DNA of 64,000 nucleotides from Maricaulis sp. (GCF_017642925.1 NZ_JAEPOL010000003.1:185448-249447), one strand, 5' to 3'. Positions 7,642-15,814 are shown, counted from the first letter of the stretch. Program-made: numbers and translations. Notes: a model not told the origin generated them from the letters alone.

Positions 7642-9399
7642 ATGTTGCGTATGTTCGAGACCACTACTGCCATTGCCGCCAGCCTGTTGCTGGCCGCCTG
7701 TTCCCAGGCCGGACAGGATGCCGGACCGGCGGCCCCGGCGCCAGCGCCGGACAGTACCGCGCAAGCCCCGGCCGAAGGGCCGGCAATGGTGGCCGCGGCC
7801 AACCCGCTGGCTGTCGAGGCGGGTCTGGAAGCACTGCGCAATGGCGGCGATGCGGTGGATGCGGCGATCGCCGTGCAGGCCGTTCTGGGCCTGGTCGAGC
7901 CGCAAAGCTCGGGCCTGGGCGGCGGTGCCTTCATGCTCTACTACGACGCCCAGACTGGCGAACTGACCGCCTATGACGGCCGGGAGAAAGCGCCGGCCGC
8001 CGCCGGGCCCGATCTCTTCATCGATCCGGAGACCGGCGAACCGCTGAGCTTTTTCGACGCGATCTTCTCCGGCCATTCGGTCGGCGCGCCGGGCGCGGTG
8101 GCGATGCTGGCCATGGCCCATGGCGATCACGGCACGCTGGACTGGGCCGAGGGTTTCACGGCGGCGACGGACCTGGCCGAGAACGGGTTCGAGGTCTCCC
8201 CGCGCCTGCACAACCTGATCGCCGGTGTTGCGCCGCGCACGCCGCTGGATGAGTGGGAAGCGACCCGGGACTATTTCTTTACCGATGAGGGCGAGGCCCT
8301 GCCGGTCGGCCATGTGCTGCGCAATCCGGACTATGCCGCCACCACGCGGGCGCTCGCCGAGGACTGGCGCAATCTCTACACCGGCCGTATCGCCGAGGAG
8401 ATTGTCGCGGCGGTCCAGGCCGGACCGCGCCCGGGCACACTGACGCTGGAAGACCTGGCGAACTACGAGCCGGTGCGGCGCGAGGCGATCTGCCGGGACT
8501 ATCGCGAATGGTCGGTCTGCGGCATGCCGCCGCCGGCCTCGGGCGGGGTGTCGGTCAACGAGATCCTCGGCCTCCTGGAACCCTATGACATGAGCCAGAC
8601 CGGCCCGGACACGGTGGAGGGCTGGCGCCGCTTTATCGAGGCGAGCCGCCTCGCCTATGCCGACCGTGACGCCTATATCGGCGATCCGGACTTTGTCTTC
8701 GTGCCCTCCGAAGGCCTGCTGGACACGGATTATATCGCCACCCGTTCGGCCCTGATCGACCGGGATACCGCGATCGAGCATGCCGTGCCGGGTATTCCCG
8801 AGGGCGTGGACGCGCCGGGCGCCGATGCCACGGCCGACGTTCCGGGCACCAGCCATTTCGTGATCGTGGACAGCGATGGCGATGTGGTGTCGATGACCAC
8901 GACGGTGGAGAGTATTTTCGGCAGCCACCGCATGGCCGGCGGCTTCCTGCTCAACAACCAGCTGACCGACTTCTCGCGCGATCCGCGCGATGCGGAGGGG
9001 CGCCTGGTGCCGAATGCGCCGGATGGCGGCAAGCGGCCGCGCTCCTCCATGTCGCCGACCATCGTCTTCGATGCGGACGGCAATTTCGAACTGGCCACCG
9101 GTTCGCCCGGCGGCTCGTCGATCATCGGCTATGTCGCGAAAAGCCTGGTCGGCATGCTGGACTGGGAGCTGACGCCGCAGGATGCCGTTGCCCTGCCCAA
9201 TGTCGTGGCGCGTGGCGACACGGTGCGGATCGAGGACGGGATGCCGGCAGAGGTGCTGGACGGGCTGCGCGAACTGGGCTTCAGCATTGATGCCAATCGC
9301 GGGGAAAACTCCGGCCTGCACGCGGTGCGGCGGCTCGAGGATGGCTCGCTGATCGGCGGGGCGGACCCGCGCCGTGAGGGCGCCGCTCTGGAGCCATAG
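7642..9399 (+). CDS. ggt: Gamma-glutamyltransferase lipoprotein (585 aa)
   Basis: An N-terminal lipobox (LLAAC, Cys20) predicts an outer- or periplasm-anchored lipoprotein, followed by an Ala/Pro linker and the full GGT fold. Signatures include SGLGGGAFMLYYD, RAPG-type arginine region DGREKAP, MPPPASGGVSVNEILGLLE, the autoprocessing site with nucleophile Thr403 (GTSHFVIVD), GFLLNNQLTDFS and GSPGGSSII. It cleaves glutathione and gamma-glutamyl amides, releasing glutamate. GAGGGG sits upstream of the ATG. A strong hairpin terminator follows the stop. Length fits the family (about 570-590 aa). Which gamma-glutamyl substrates it uses cannot be told. Confidence 0.93.
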   Translation: MLRMFETTTAIAASLLLAACSQAGQDAGPAAPAPAPDSTAQAPAEGPAMVAAANPLAVEAGLEALRNGGDAVDAAIAVQAVLGLVEPQSSGLGGGAFMLYYDAQTGELTAYDGREKAPAAAGPDLFIDPETGEPLSFFDAIFSGHSVGAPGAVAMLAMAHGDHGTLDWAEGFTAATDLAENGFEVSPRLHNLIAGVAPRTPLDEWEATRDYFFTDEGEALPVGHVLRNPDYAATTRALAEDWRNLYTGRIAEEIVAAVQAGPRPGTLTLEDLANYEPVRREAICRDYREWSVCGMPPPASGGVSVNEILGLLEPYDMSQTGPDTVEGWRRFIEASRLAYADRDAYIGDPDFVFVPSEGLLDTDYIATRSALIDRDTAIEHAVPGIPEGVDAPGADATADVPGTSHFVIVDSDGDVVSMTTTVESIFGSHRMAGGFLLNNQLTDFSRDPRDAEGRLVPNAPDGGKRPRSSMSPTIVFDADGNFELATGSPGGSSIIGYVAKSLVGMLDWELTPQDAVALPNVVARGDTVRIEDGMPAEVLDGLRELGFSIDANRGENSGLHAVRRLEDGSLIGGADPRREGAALEP

Positions 9400-9438
9400 G
9401 TGCTCCATACCTGCCCGATAGATACCCCATAAAGACAA

Positions 9439-9475
9439 CGCCCGTGCCACAGCCAGTGACACGGGCGTTTCCTTT
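9439..9475. terminator. Intrinsic terminator between ggt (+) and a small minus-strand gene
   Basis: CGCCCGTG (9439-9446) pairs with CACGGGCG (9460-9467), with further pairing possible inside, followed by TTTCCTTT on the plus strand and preceded by an A-rich tract that serves the minus strand. It likely ends both converging transcripts. Confidence 0.8.
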
Positions 9476-9510
9476 GGGGGATTTGGGGGATCTCGTGAAA
9501 CAGGCGCGGA

Positions 9511-9690
9511 TCAGACGCGCTCGACCTCGCGCTCGGCCTCGGCGGCGGCTGCGAGCTGGGCCGGTGTGCGTCCGGTCCAGAACAGGAAAGTGTCGAGCGG
9601 GCTTACCGGCGCGGACGCCGTGCGGCCCGGCTGGTCTTCGCGTTCAACCTTGTCGGCCAGCATGGCCAGTTTCAGCATTTCTTCCGACAT
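9511..9690 (-). CDS. Small hypothetical protein (59 aa), missed by the ORF track
   Basis: Read directly from the minus strand: ATG at 9690 preceded by GGAGG (seven-base spacing), stop TGA at 9511. The product begins MSEEMLKLAMLADKVER, has a middle PVSPLDTFLFWTGRTPAQL and a charged helical end (AAEAEREVERV). It is soluble, Glu/Arg-rich and without Cys. Codon choice at third positions is strongly G/C, like neighbouring genes. It shares the bidirectional terminator with ggt. Function unknown. The 250 bases upstream, to the DUF481 gene, hold no other gene that I can support. Confidence 0.65.
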   Translation of the reverse strand: MSEEMLKLAMLADKVEREDQPGRTASAPVSPLDTFLFWTGRTPAQLAAAAEAEREVERV

Positions 9691-9946
9691 GTACGCCTCC
9701 TGGCTTCAAGGGCGGCCGGACGGCCGCCGGGATCGGTACTCTGCTGCAGCGCCGGAAACCGGGGGACCGGCAGGGAAGGCCGGCGCATGCATAATAAATT
9801 CACGGAGACGGATTTGGTTCCCTCCGCCGGAGCGGAAAGCGTTTTCGATGCGCAACACTGAGACAGAACCGCGCCAGTATCGCACGGCCCGGAGGGGGTG
9901 GGGATAAGTTGGATCGCGGCCCGCCCTGGCGGCAAGCGCGGCCGGA

Positions 9947-11005
9947 TCAGTCGAACGCGTAGAGCAGCGAGATGTCGAGGCGGACATCGGTGGGTTCGAA
10001 ACCGGGACGGTCCTCGAACTCGTGCTCGATGCGCAGACCGGTCTGCACCGCCCAGTCGCCGAACAGGCGGTTGGTCAGCGTGAAGCGCTGGTCGATGCGC
10101 GAACCGCCGCCGGCATAGGCGGTGGTCTCGGAGGCAAAGCGCGAGGTTTCCGACAGATCATAGCTGAAGCTGGAACCGGCCTCGGCGACCCAGTCGGTCG
10201 TCGTCACACCGGTCGCAGCCGCTTCGCGGAAGCGCTGACCGGCACCGGCGCGCAGTTTCCAGTCCATGCGCTGGCGTTCCAGCACGTGCCAGATACCGCC
10301 CGCGGTCAGGAAGGCCGACTGCGAGTAAAGGCCGATCTCGTCGCGGTCATAGGACCCGCCGGCATAATAGCCCGTGCCATTGTCCAGCTCGCGCTCGACC
10401 CGCAGCTCGACCAGCCAGTTGTCGCGCGTGGTGCGGCCGTCATGTTCGGCGATGAAGTATTCGAACTGGCTGTCGACGCGCCAGCCATCCTCCAGCTCGC
10501 GGTCCAGCTCGACGGCGAAGGTGAGATCGGTGAGTTCCGAATTGCCCCGCTCCAGCTGGATGCCGGCCCGGATATGGCCGGCCCATGTGTCGTCCTGCAG
10601 AGCACGCAGCGGCGCGGCAAGCCAGCCGCCCGAGCCCTCGGGCGCTTCGGCCAGATCGACCGGGGCCTCGCCCAGATCGCGATGTTGCGGCTGCGGCGCT
10701 GCCGGAGCCGGCGCCGGCGCGGCCGGTTCCGGATCGGGCAGCGGCCAGTCGGCCACGACACCGGCGCGGCCCGGCAGATGCGCCAGGATGGCGGCATGCA
10801 CTTCGGCGCGACCGCCATCGACCAGCACGGACACCATGTCGGCGGTTTCCAGGAAGCGGTCGTCGGACAGGTCGCGGCTGTCGGCTTCCTGCAGCAGGGC
10901 CAGATAGGTCTGCGGCAGTTCGGCCAGGGCTGCGGGTGCCAGACCCGACAGCAGGACAACAGCGAATGCGGCCCGGACACAGGGCTCGAAACGGCGCGAC
11001 GGCAT
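9947..11005 (-). CDS. DUF481 outer-membrane protein (352 aa)
   Basis: A signal peptide ends near PAALA (residue 28). After a helical domain (about 30-85) and a Pro/Ala linker (PEPAAPAPAPAAP), the C-terminal 220 residues alternate aromatic and polar residues in beta-strand pattern (GIQLERGNSELTD, YYAGGSYDRDEIGLYS, SFSYDLSETSRF) and end YAFD, typical of DUF481 beta-barrels of the YdiY type. It probably inserts in the outer membrane; the biochemical role of the family is not settled. GAGGGGAC precedes the ATG. The gene has its own upstream region and does not overlap its neighbours. Confidence 0.82.
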   Translation of the reverse strand: MPSRRFEPCVRAAFAVVLLSGLAPAALAELPQTYLALLQEADSRDLSDDRFLETADMVSVLVDGGRAEVHAAILAHLPGRAGVVADWPLPDPEPAAPAPAPAAPQPQHRDLGEAPVDLAEAPEGSGGWLAAPLRALQDDTWAGHIRAGIQLERGNSELTDLTFAVELDRELEDGWRVDSQFEYFIAEHDGRTTRDNWLVELRVERELDNGTGYYAGGSYDRDEIGLYSQSAFLTAGGIWHVLERQRMDWKLRAGAGQRFREAAATGVTTTDWVAEAGSSFSYDLSETSRFASETTAYAGGGSRIDQRFTLTNRLFGDWAVQTGLRIEHEFEDRPGFEPTDVRLDISLLYAFD

Positions 11006-11084
11006 GACGTCCCCTCAAAACGGTGTTTCACCGCCTTGCTGGGCGAACAGGCTTAATATTTCGTTGGTTACGTCGTCAGACCGG

Positions 11085-11504
11085 TCAGTTCACCGAGGTG
11101 AGCGCACCTTCCTGAACAGCTTCGACCAGATCATCGCTCAGCCAGCAGGTGCCGTCCGGCGTCCCGTCCAGCGTGCCGTTATAGCCATAGTCCGGCCAGG
11201 CCTCGCAATGCCGGGTCTCGCCGGTATCCCAGGTGACGGTCAGCGCGCCATCGGCATCGAGGCTCCACTGGCCCACCGGGCCTTCGGGAAGCTCGCTGAA
11301 GGGCCGGCCGTCATGCGGCTGGGTGAGGACACGGATGGTCAGCGCGCCGCCGGGCTGGAATTTGTAGAACCAGTATTCGTCGACCGTCTCGCTGCGCAGG
11401 TCGATCGTCACCTCCACGCCCTCGGGCGGGGTCTGTGCCAGCGCCGTCCCCGCCGGCACGCATGTCAGGCCAAGGGCCGCCAGGCCCGCAAGTGCTCTCT
11501 TCAT
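11085..11504 (-). CDS. Small secreted Cys-motif protein, paralogue 1 (139 aa)
   Basis: The start is moved 12 codons inside the track ORF because GGGGAGG precedes this ATG and the new N-terminus is a signal peptide (MKRALAGLAALGL, cleavage after ALA). The mature part ends in HCEAWPDYGYN and GTCWLSDDL, giving the pattern C-x2-WP ... CW[LI]. The same pattern closes the proteins at 11790-12191 and 13671-14144, so the three form a local paralogous set. Two cysteines in the motif could form a disulphide in the periplasm. I do not recognise the family. Confidence 0.75.
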   Translation of the reverse strand: MKRALAGLAALGLTCVPAGTALAQTPPEGVEVTIDLRSETVDEYWFYKFQPGGALTIRVLTQPHDGRPFSELPEGPVGQWSLDADGALTVTWDTGETRHCEAWPDYGYNGTLDGTPDGTCWLSDDLVEAVQEGALTSVN

Positions 11505-11599
11505 GAACGCCTCCCCGGTTTGCAGCCAGAAGATGAGCACGCGCCGGATTAACGGAGGGTGAGCGCCCTCTTCTCCCCGGCCGGGGAGAAGAAGTTACC

Positions 11600-11763
11600 C
11601 ATTTTTCCCGGCCGGATGGCCCGCGAAGGCGGGCCGCAGAGCTTTTTCCCGGCCGCATGGCCCGCGAAGGCGGGCCGCAGAGCCGGGACCGACCGCGCAT
11701 GCCTTCAAGCGATGAGTCTCCCGTCGGTCCCGGATCACGCTGGCGCGTGTCCGGGAAAAATGG
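11600..11763. repeat. Extragenic palindromic repeat, family A copy 1
   Basis: The block opens with ATTTTTCCCGGCCGGATGG and closes with CCGGGAAAAATGG, so its ends are inverted. It contains a direct duplication of a 38-bp unit ending in GGCGGGCCGCAGAGC, then GACCGACCGCGC and a later CGTCGGTCCCGG. Similar blocks occur at 12285, 27274 and 63573. A short CTTCTCCCC/GGGGAGAAG hairpin precedes it at 11570. No coding potential is supported. Confidence 0.8.
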
Positions 11764-11789
11764 AGAGTATTCGGGAGAGGAAGCGCCCC

Positions 11790-12191
11790 CTACTCCGTCC
11801 GTGTCACTGTTACGCGCAGGGTGCCGCCGCCCAGCTCGGGGTCTAGCCAGCAGGCGCCGTCGCGGCGTTCGCCGATTTCGAAATGCGGCCAGCCCCCGGC
11901 GCAGCTGGCATTCTCGAACCGCGGAGCGCCGGTGATCCGGAATTCGCCTTCGCCCGGCTCGCCGATCAGGGTCCAGCTGATCATGCTGGGATAGCCGTTG
12001 CAGTCCAGGCTGCCGATCCCCATCCGGTGCGCCGCATCGCGCGCCTCGACCGTATCGTCGAAACGCAGCGTGCAATGCTCCGTGGACACGGCAATGTCGA
12101 ATTCCTGCCCGGCGGGCGTGTCCGAATTGTCCTGGGCCATGGCGGGCGTGCCTGCCAGCAAGGCCGTGATCGCGATGAGTGCTGTGCGCAT
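11790..12191 (-). CDS. Small secreted Cys-motif protein, paralogue 2 (133 aa)
   Basis: The ATG at 12191 begins a clear signal peptide (MRTALIAITALLAGTPAMAQ); the track's longer version runs back through a repeat and is rejected. The mature protein begins DNSDTPAGQEFD (paralogue 3 also has DATPAGQ), contains ISWTLIGEPGEGEF and ends with NASCAGGWPHF and GACWLDPEL. It has five cysteines, more than its two relatives. It is flanked on both sides by family A repeats, which may have mediated the duplication. Function unknown; a periplasmic or secreted location is expected. Confidence 0.75.
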   Translation of the reverse strand: MRTALIAITALLAGTPAMAQDNSDTPAGQEFDIAVSTEHCTLRFDDTVEARDAAHRMGIGSLDCNGYPSMISWTLIGEPGEGEFRITGAPRFENASCAGGWPHFEIGERRDGACWLDPELGGGTLRVTVTRTE

Positions 12192-12284
12192 GATGTCTCC
12201 CCCTGTGTGAGCGTCCAGCCAAACACGGGCCGGATTAATGCAGGGTGAGCGCCCCCTTCTCCCCGGTCGGGGAGAAGGAGTCTT

Positions 12285-12408
12285 CCATTTTTCCCGGCCG
12301 GATGGCCCGCAAAAGCGGGCCGGAGAGCCGGGACCGACCGCGCATGCCTTCAAGCGATGAGTTTCCCGTCGGTCCCGGATCACGCTGGCGCGTGTCCGGG
12401 AAAAATGG
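12285..12408. repeat. Extragenic palindromic repeat, family A copy 2
   Basis: It opens CCATTTTTCCCGGCCGGATG and closes GTGTCCGGGAAAAATGG. Apart from lacking the internal duplication it matches copy 1 closely, including the stretch around CAAGCGATGAGT and CCCGTCGGTCCCGG. It fills most of the 318-base gap before the cysteine-cluster gene; a preceding CTTCTCCCC/GGGGAGAAG hairpin lies at 12256. Nothing else is seen in that gap. Confidence 0.8.
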
Positions 12409-12509
12409 GAGAAAAATTTCAGATGCACGCAGCCGCGTTTTCAACTAAAGCCCCTCCGCCGCGGGCCGGGGCGGGCGGCCGCCTTCGCGCGGTGGATTTT
12501 GACACACCG

Positions 12510-12839
12510 ATGTCGGACACGGCGTTTGACTGCGTCGCCTGCGGAGCCTGCTGTTTCAGCCGCAATCCGCGCTATCTCGTCCTGCTCCCGGAAGACCGCG
12601 GGCGCGACCTCCCCCGGGACAGCCTCGTCATCGACGGCGAGCGACGCTTCGTCGACTTCTCCTGCGGCCATTGCGTGCACCTGCAACTGGACCTGACCGC
12701 CGGCCAGGCGATCTGCACCGTCTATGACAACCGCCCCGAAGCCTGCCGCGCCTTCCGCGCCGGCAGTTTCGAATGCGGCAAGGCGATCCGCGCCAACGGC
12801 ATACTGGGCGAAAAGGTGCGCGAGGTGCGGGTGGCTTGA
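12510..12839 (+). CDS. YkgJ-type zinc/iron-chelating Cys-cluster protein (109 aa)
   Basis: The product begins MSDTAFDCVACGACCFS and has the YkgJ (CxxCGxCC) pattern followed by a second cluster SCGHCVHL and then AICTVYDNRPEACRAF and FECGKAI. This family is predicted to bind Zn or Fe, often near flagellar or Fe-S genes, with no settled biochemical role. The track ORF starts 51 codons earlier inside a repeat; the internal ATG is chosen because it gives the family's usual N-terminus. There is only a weak ribosome binding site. Confidence 0.85.
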   Translation: MSDTAFDCVACGACCFSRNPRYLVLLPEDRGRDLPRDSLVIDGERRFVDFSCGHCVHLQLDLTAGQAICTVYDNRPEACRAFRAGSFECGKAIRANGILGEKVREVRVA

Positions 12840-12981
12840 GCGGCCCTTGCCCGCCCACAAACACAAGACGCATTGCCTGGACGGGCTGTCCTTGTCACCT
12901 TCGTGTCGCCTGCCTGTCGTGGGCGACAGGGGGCGGGGCGGCTAGAAGACGAGGCCGCAATTGAACGGGACGGCTCGACCG

Positions 12982-13413
12982 ATGGGACTGAAATCACTGC
13001 GTCTTGAGAAAGGCTGGTCACAGGAACAGCTCGCCGCGATCAGCGGTCTGAGCGACCGCACGATCCAGCGGGCCGAGCGCGGCGAGACCCCGAGCCTGGA
13101 AACCGTGCGCGCCCTGGCCGCCAGTTTCGACCTCTCCCCGGCGCAATTGCGTGAGCTGATCGACACACCGGAGGAGCCCGCCACCATGGCCACGCCCGAG
13201 ACATCCACCCCGCCCGCCGCATCCATCCCCGCCGCCTGGCAACGCGTCATCCTGGCAGCCGCGGCCTCGATCGCCGTCCTGACCGGGCTCGCCCTGATGC
13301 AGGCCTTCGCCGGCTGGGACCCCGAACTCCTGCCCGTCGCCGGCCTCATCGGCGCCGGCATCACCGCCACGCTGATCTTCCTGGCGATGGGACGCGCGAA
13401 GGGGGATGAGTGA
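12982..13413 (+). CDS. XRE-family HTH protein with two TM helices (143 aa)
   Basis: The N-terminus is an XRE HTH (LKSLRLEKGWSQEQLAAISG, then RTIQRAERGETPSLETVRAL), followed by a Pro/Thr linker and two hydrophobic helices (VILAAAASIAVLTGLALM and LLPVAGLIGAGITATLIFLAM). A membrane-anchored regulator of this shape recurs in Caulobacterales. The track begins at TTG 12961, seven codons upstream, where GAGG fits as ribosome binding site; the ATG gives the more usual MGLKSLR start, so the start is not settled. No operator or partner gene is evident. Confidence 0.8.
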   Translation: MGLKSLRLEKGWSQEQLAAISGLSDRTIQRAERGETPSLETVRALAASFDLSPAQLRELIDTPEEPATMATPETSTPPAASIPAAWQRVILAAAASIAVLTGLALMQAFAGWDPELLPVAGLIGAGITATLIFLAMGRAKGDE

Positions 13414-13430
13414 GGGGTGAGTGAGCTTGT

Positions 13431-13593
13431 CATCCCGGATGAATGCCCCGCGACGGCGGGGCGCAAGTCCGGGACCCATACGCCCGGTGATCATCCAGAT
13501 GTCGCCGGTATCGAACCTGCTTTCGGCCGTCAGCGAGCGTATGGGTCCCGGCCCTCCGGCCTGCCTGCGCAGGCCATACGGCCGGGATGACAC
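13431..13593. repeat. Inverted-end repeat, family B
   Basis: Ends are GTCATCCCGG and CCGGGATGAC, a perfect 10-bp inverted pair. Inside are further palindromes: CCCCGCGACGGCGGGG, GGGACCCATACGC with GCGTATGGGTCCC, and CCTGCCTGCGCAGG. A family D hairpin (CCCCCGGACGTGTTCCGGGG) follows at 13625. The gap to the next gene holds nothing else. Confidence 0.75.
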
Positions 13594-13670
13594 GCTGTTG
13601 TGTTTGAAGAGAAAAGCGCCACTTCCCCCGGACGTGTTCCGGGGAAAGCGCTTGAGCCCCGGACAGCCTC

Positions 13671-14144
13671 CTACTGCCGCCGCTCCACGGCGGTGACATC
13701 GGGGTTGGTGATCCAGCACAGGGATTGCGGATCGGCGCTTTCGCCCACGGCGATCTGCGGCCATGCCTCGCACAGGGCCTGGTCGGACCCCGCAGCCAGC
13801 AATTGCAGATGATAGGCCGGGTGGGTCCCGAACGGCGGCGCGTCGGACAGGCCATCCACGCCATTGCCCGCGATCTCGACGAAGCCGCGGGCATACCAGC
13901 GGCCGTTTCCACCCGGCTCGCCATAGCCGTCAAACCCGTCCGGCCCGCGCGGGGCCTCTGAGGAGATCTCGGAACCGGCATGGAATGTATAGACCACGGT
14001 CATCCCGCTGACCGGCGGACTGTCCCCGAACGTCACGGCATAGACCTGCCCGGCCGGCGTGGCGTCCTCCCGGGCAAACCCGGCCGCCGGCATGGCCAGC
14101 GCCGCCGCGAGCGCGGTGAGTGTCAGGGTCGAAATCGGGTGCAT
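13671..14144 (-). CDS. Small secreted Cys-motif protein, paralogue 3 (157 aa)
   Basis: A signal peptide (MHPISTLTLTALAAALAMPAAGFA) leads into DATPAGQVYAVTF, shared in part with paralogue 2. The C-terminus has LCEAWPQIAV and SLCWITNPDV, the same C-x2-WP ... CW[LI] pattern. The middle is Gly-rich and acidic (PRGPDGFDGYGEPGG). It is longest of the three and has only the two motif cysteines. Expected to be periplasmic or secreted. It stands alone between repeat blocks. Confidence 0.75.
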   Translation of the reverse strand: MHPISTLTLTALAAALAMPAAGFAREDATPAGQVYAVTFGDSPPVSGMTVVYTFHAGSEISSEAPRGPDGFDGYGEPGGNGRWYARGFVEIAGNGVDGLSDAPPFGTHPAYHLQLLAAGSDQALCEAWPQIAVGESADPQSLCWITNPDVTAVERRQ

Positions 14145-14218
14145 GCTGTCCCCCTGTGTGCAAGCTGGCGCTCAGTGTGACCGGGCCGGAATGAAGACGG
14201 TATGAATGGGGGACGCCA

Positions 14219-14425
14219 TTCTCCCCCACCGGGGAGAAGGTGCCGCGAAGCGGCGGATGAGGGCCGCGCGTCAGCGCCGCAAAGAGTCTTGAGTGGGCCG
14301 CTCCCGCGGCCGCCCCTCACCTTTGATTCCTCTCCCCGGCCGGGGAGAGGACGTGTCTGCCGCGACCACCAAGCGCCACTTCCCCCGGACCCCGTTCCGG
14401 GGCCTGCCAACGGAGGGTCAGGCTT
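14219..14425. repeat. Extragenic repeats, family C copy 1 plus a half copy of family D
   Basis: Family C opens with CTTCTCCCCCACCGGGGAG, contains GGTGCCGCGAAGCGGCGG and AAAGAGTCTTGAGTG, and closes with CCTCTCCCCGGCCGGGGAG. Family D follows as a GGACCCCGTTCCGGGG hairpin. The same order C then D recurs at 15279. The block overlaps the 3' end of the next minus-strand gene by a few bases. Confidence 0.75.
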
Positions 14426-15083
14426 GCTCCGCCAGGAGCGCGCTTTCGGGCCGCAGGCGCACGGCGTCGGCCCAGGCGGCGAGGTCGGCATTGCTCATCC
14501 CGTGGTCGCGCAGGAAGTGACCGAATGTCCTTGCCCAGTCGAGACCGCTGAAACCGCTGGAGGGGTGGCTTGCCCAGAAGACGGGGCGCCCGGCGATCCG
14601 GCCGGCCCAGTAGGGATCGCCCCGGCGTCCGTCCGCCACGAAATGCCCGGGCTGTTCGAACCCGTCCCACACCTGATCGCCCAGCAGGACGATATGCGTG
14701 GGATCGACCGCCTCGAACACCGCGACCAGCGCCGCCGAGTCGGCGGCCAGGTCGGCAGGATCGGCCGCCATCCGCGCCGCATCGAGATAGGACTGCAACA
14801 GGTTGGCAAAGCCGATCCGCGCATAGAAGGCGCCGCGATCCACATAGGCGTGGTGCAGACCGGTCGCCATCTGGATCAGCCCGGAATAGAAGCGCAACCC
14901 GACGGTCTCGCCAATGTGCAGATTGATCGCGTCGCGCGTCAGACCGGGCGTCACCGGCTGACCGCCAAACCCTTCCTCATAATGACTGTGCCCGACAAAG
15001 ATCGGCCGGAAGCGCGACACCCGGAATTCAGCCCCGATCCAGGGCTCGGCATTGAGGCCGTCGATCTGCTGGACGAGGTTCAT
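14418..15083 (-). CDS. Hypothetical protein with uracil-DNA-glycosylase-like motifs (221 aa)
   Basis: I trim the start 23 codons to the ATG giving MNLVQQIDGL, since the upstream part lies in a repeat. Segments RPIFVGHSHY (28-35), IVLLGDQVWDGFEQPG and ASHPSSGFSG (about 172-180) resemble the layout of UDG-superfamily proteins: a GxxPY-like loop, a central hydrophobic strand with a nearby Asp, and a HPS motif. The resemblance is weak and the catalytic residues cannot be assigned, so no activity is claimed. The rest is helical and soluble. Confidence 0.6.
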   Translation of the reverse strand: MNLVQQIDGLNAEPWIGAEFRVSRFRPIFVGHSHYEEGFGGQPVTPGLTRDAINLHIGETVGLRFYSGLIQMATGLHHAYVDRGAFYARIGFANLLQSYLDAARMAADPADLAADSAALVAVFEAVDPTHIVLLGDQVWDGFEQPGHFVADGRRGDPYWAGRIAGRPVFWASHPSSGFSGLDWARTFGHFLRDHGMSNADLAAWADAVRLRPESALLAEQA

Positions 15084-15110
15084 TGTGTCTCGCTTTGCTG
15101 CACGACGCCC

Positions 15111-15594
15111 CACTTCCCCCGGACCCGTTCCGGGGCCTGCCGCCCCTGGCAATAACGCACGAAACCGCGACGCTCACCAGACCCCGGAACGGGTCCGGGG
15201 AAAGCGGGTGCGTGTGCGAGGAAGAGCGCGCCCGGCGCGCAGCCAGCCATAAATCGCTTGCCAGCAGGGGGACTTCTCTTCTCCCCCACCGGGGAGAAGG
15301 TGCCGCGAAGCGGCGGATGAGGGGCCGCGCGTCAGCGCCACAAAGAGTCTTGAGTGGCCGCTCCGCGGCCGCCCCTCACCCTGCCCTCTCCCCGGTCGGG
15401 GAGAGGAGGCACCGGCCGCGACCACCAAGCGCCACTTCCCCCGGACCTGTTCCGGGGCCTGCCGCCCTCCCCCGTCCAGGCACCCCTGCGCGACCCTCAC
15501 AAGACCCCGGAACGGGTCCGGGGAAAACGGGTGAGTGTGTGAGGAAGAGCGCGGCCGGCGCGCAGCCAGCCTTAAATCCCTTGCCGGCAGGGGG
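15111..15594. repeat. Duplicated repeat block (D-ext, C, D-ext)
   Basis: A 161-bp unit (family D hairpin pair plus an extension ending CTTGCCAGCAGGGGG) at 15111-15271 recurs at 15433-15594, 322 bases further on, with family C copy 2 (15279-15412) between them. The D unit has inverted ends: CCCCCGGACCCGTTCCGGGG and CCCCGGAACGGGTCCGGGG. The arrangement is a partial tandem duplication of a larger C+D module. No gene is supported within it. Confidence 0.75.
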
Positions 15595-15675
15595 CCGTAT
15601 TGAATTCCCGCGGTCAAGGGTGAGAACCGCGAAGCGGCGGCTCCGCCGCCCTTGACCGCGGGAATTCAATACGGC
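15594..15675. repeat. Perfect 27-bp inverted repeat at the island boundary
   Basis: GCCGTATTGAATTCCCGCGG and seven more bases (15594-15620) are exactly repeated in inverse at 15649-15675, with a 28-nt loop that itself forms a GCGGCGG/CCGCCGC hairpin. No T-run follows. It lies exactly where G+C-rich repeats give way to the A+T-richer three-gene operon. The rest of the gap to 15814 holds only the leader of that operon. Confidence 0.8.
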
Positions 15676-15814
15676 TGGGTCTCGGCATGGGGTTTATGGG
15701 GCGGTGTGGGGGGGCATCAGAAAACGGTGCGTGTCCTCGTTTTTAGTCCGAGCTCTTCCAATTTTCGGCAGAATCATTATGTTCCTAAATTGTTCTGCGC
15801 GAGGATGGGGTCGT

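Noticed and set aside
7585-9462. 625-aa minus-strand ORF
   Set aside because: Antisense of ggt.
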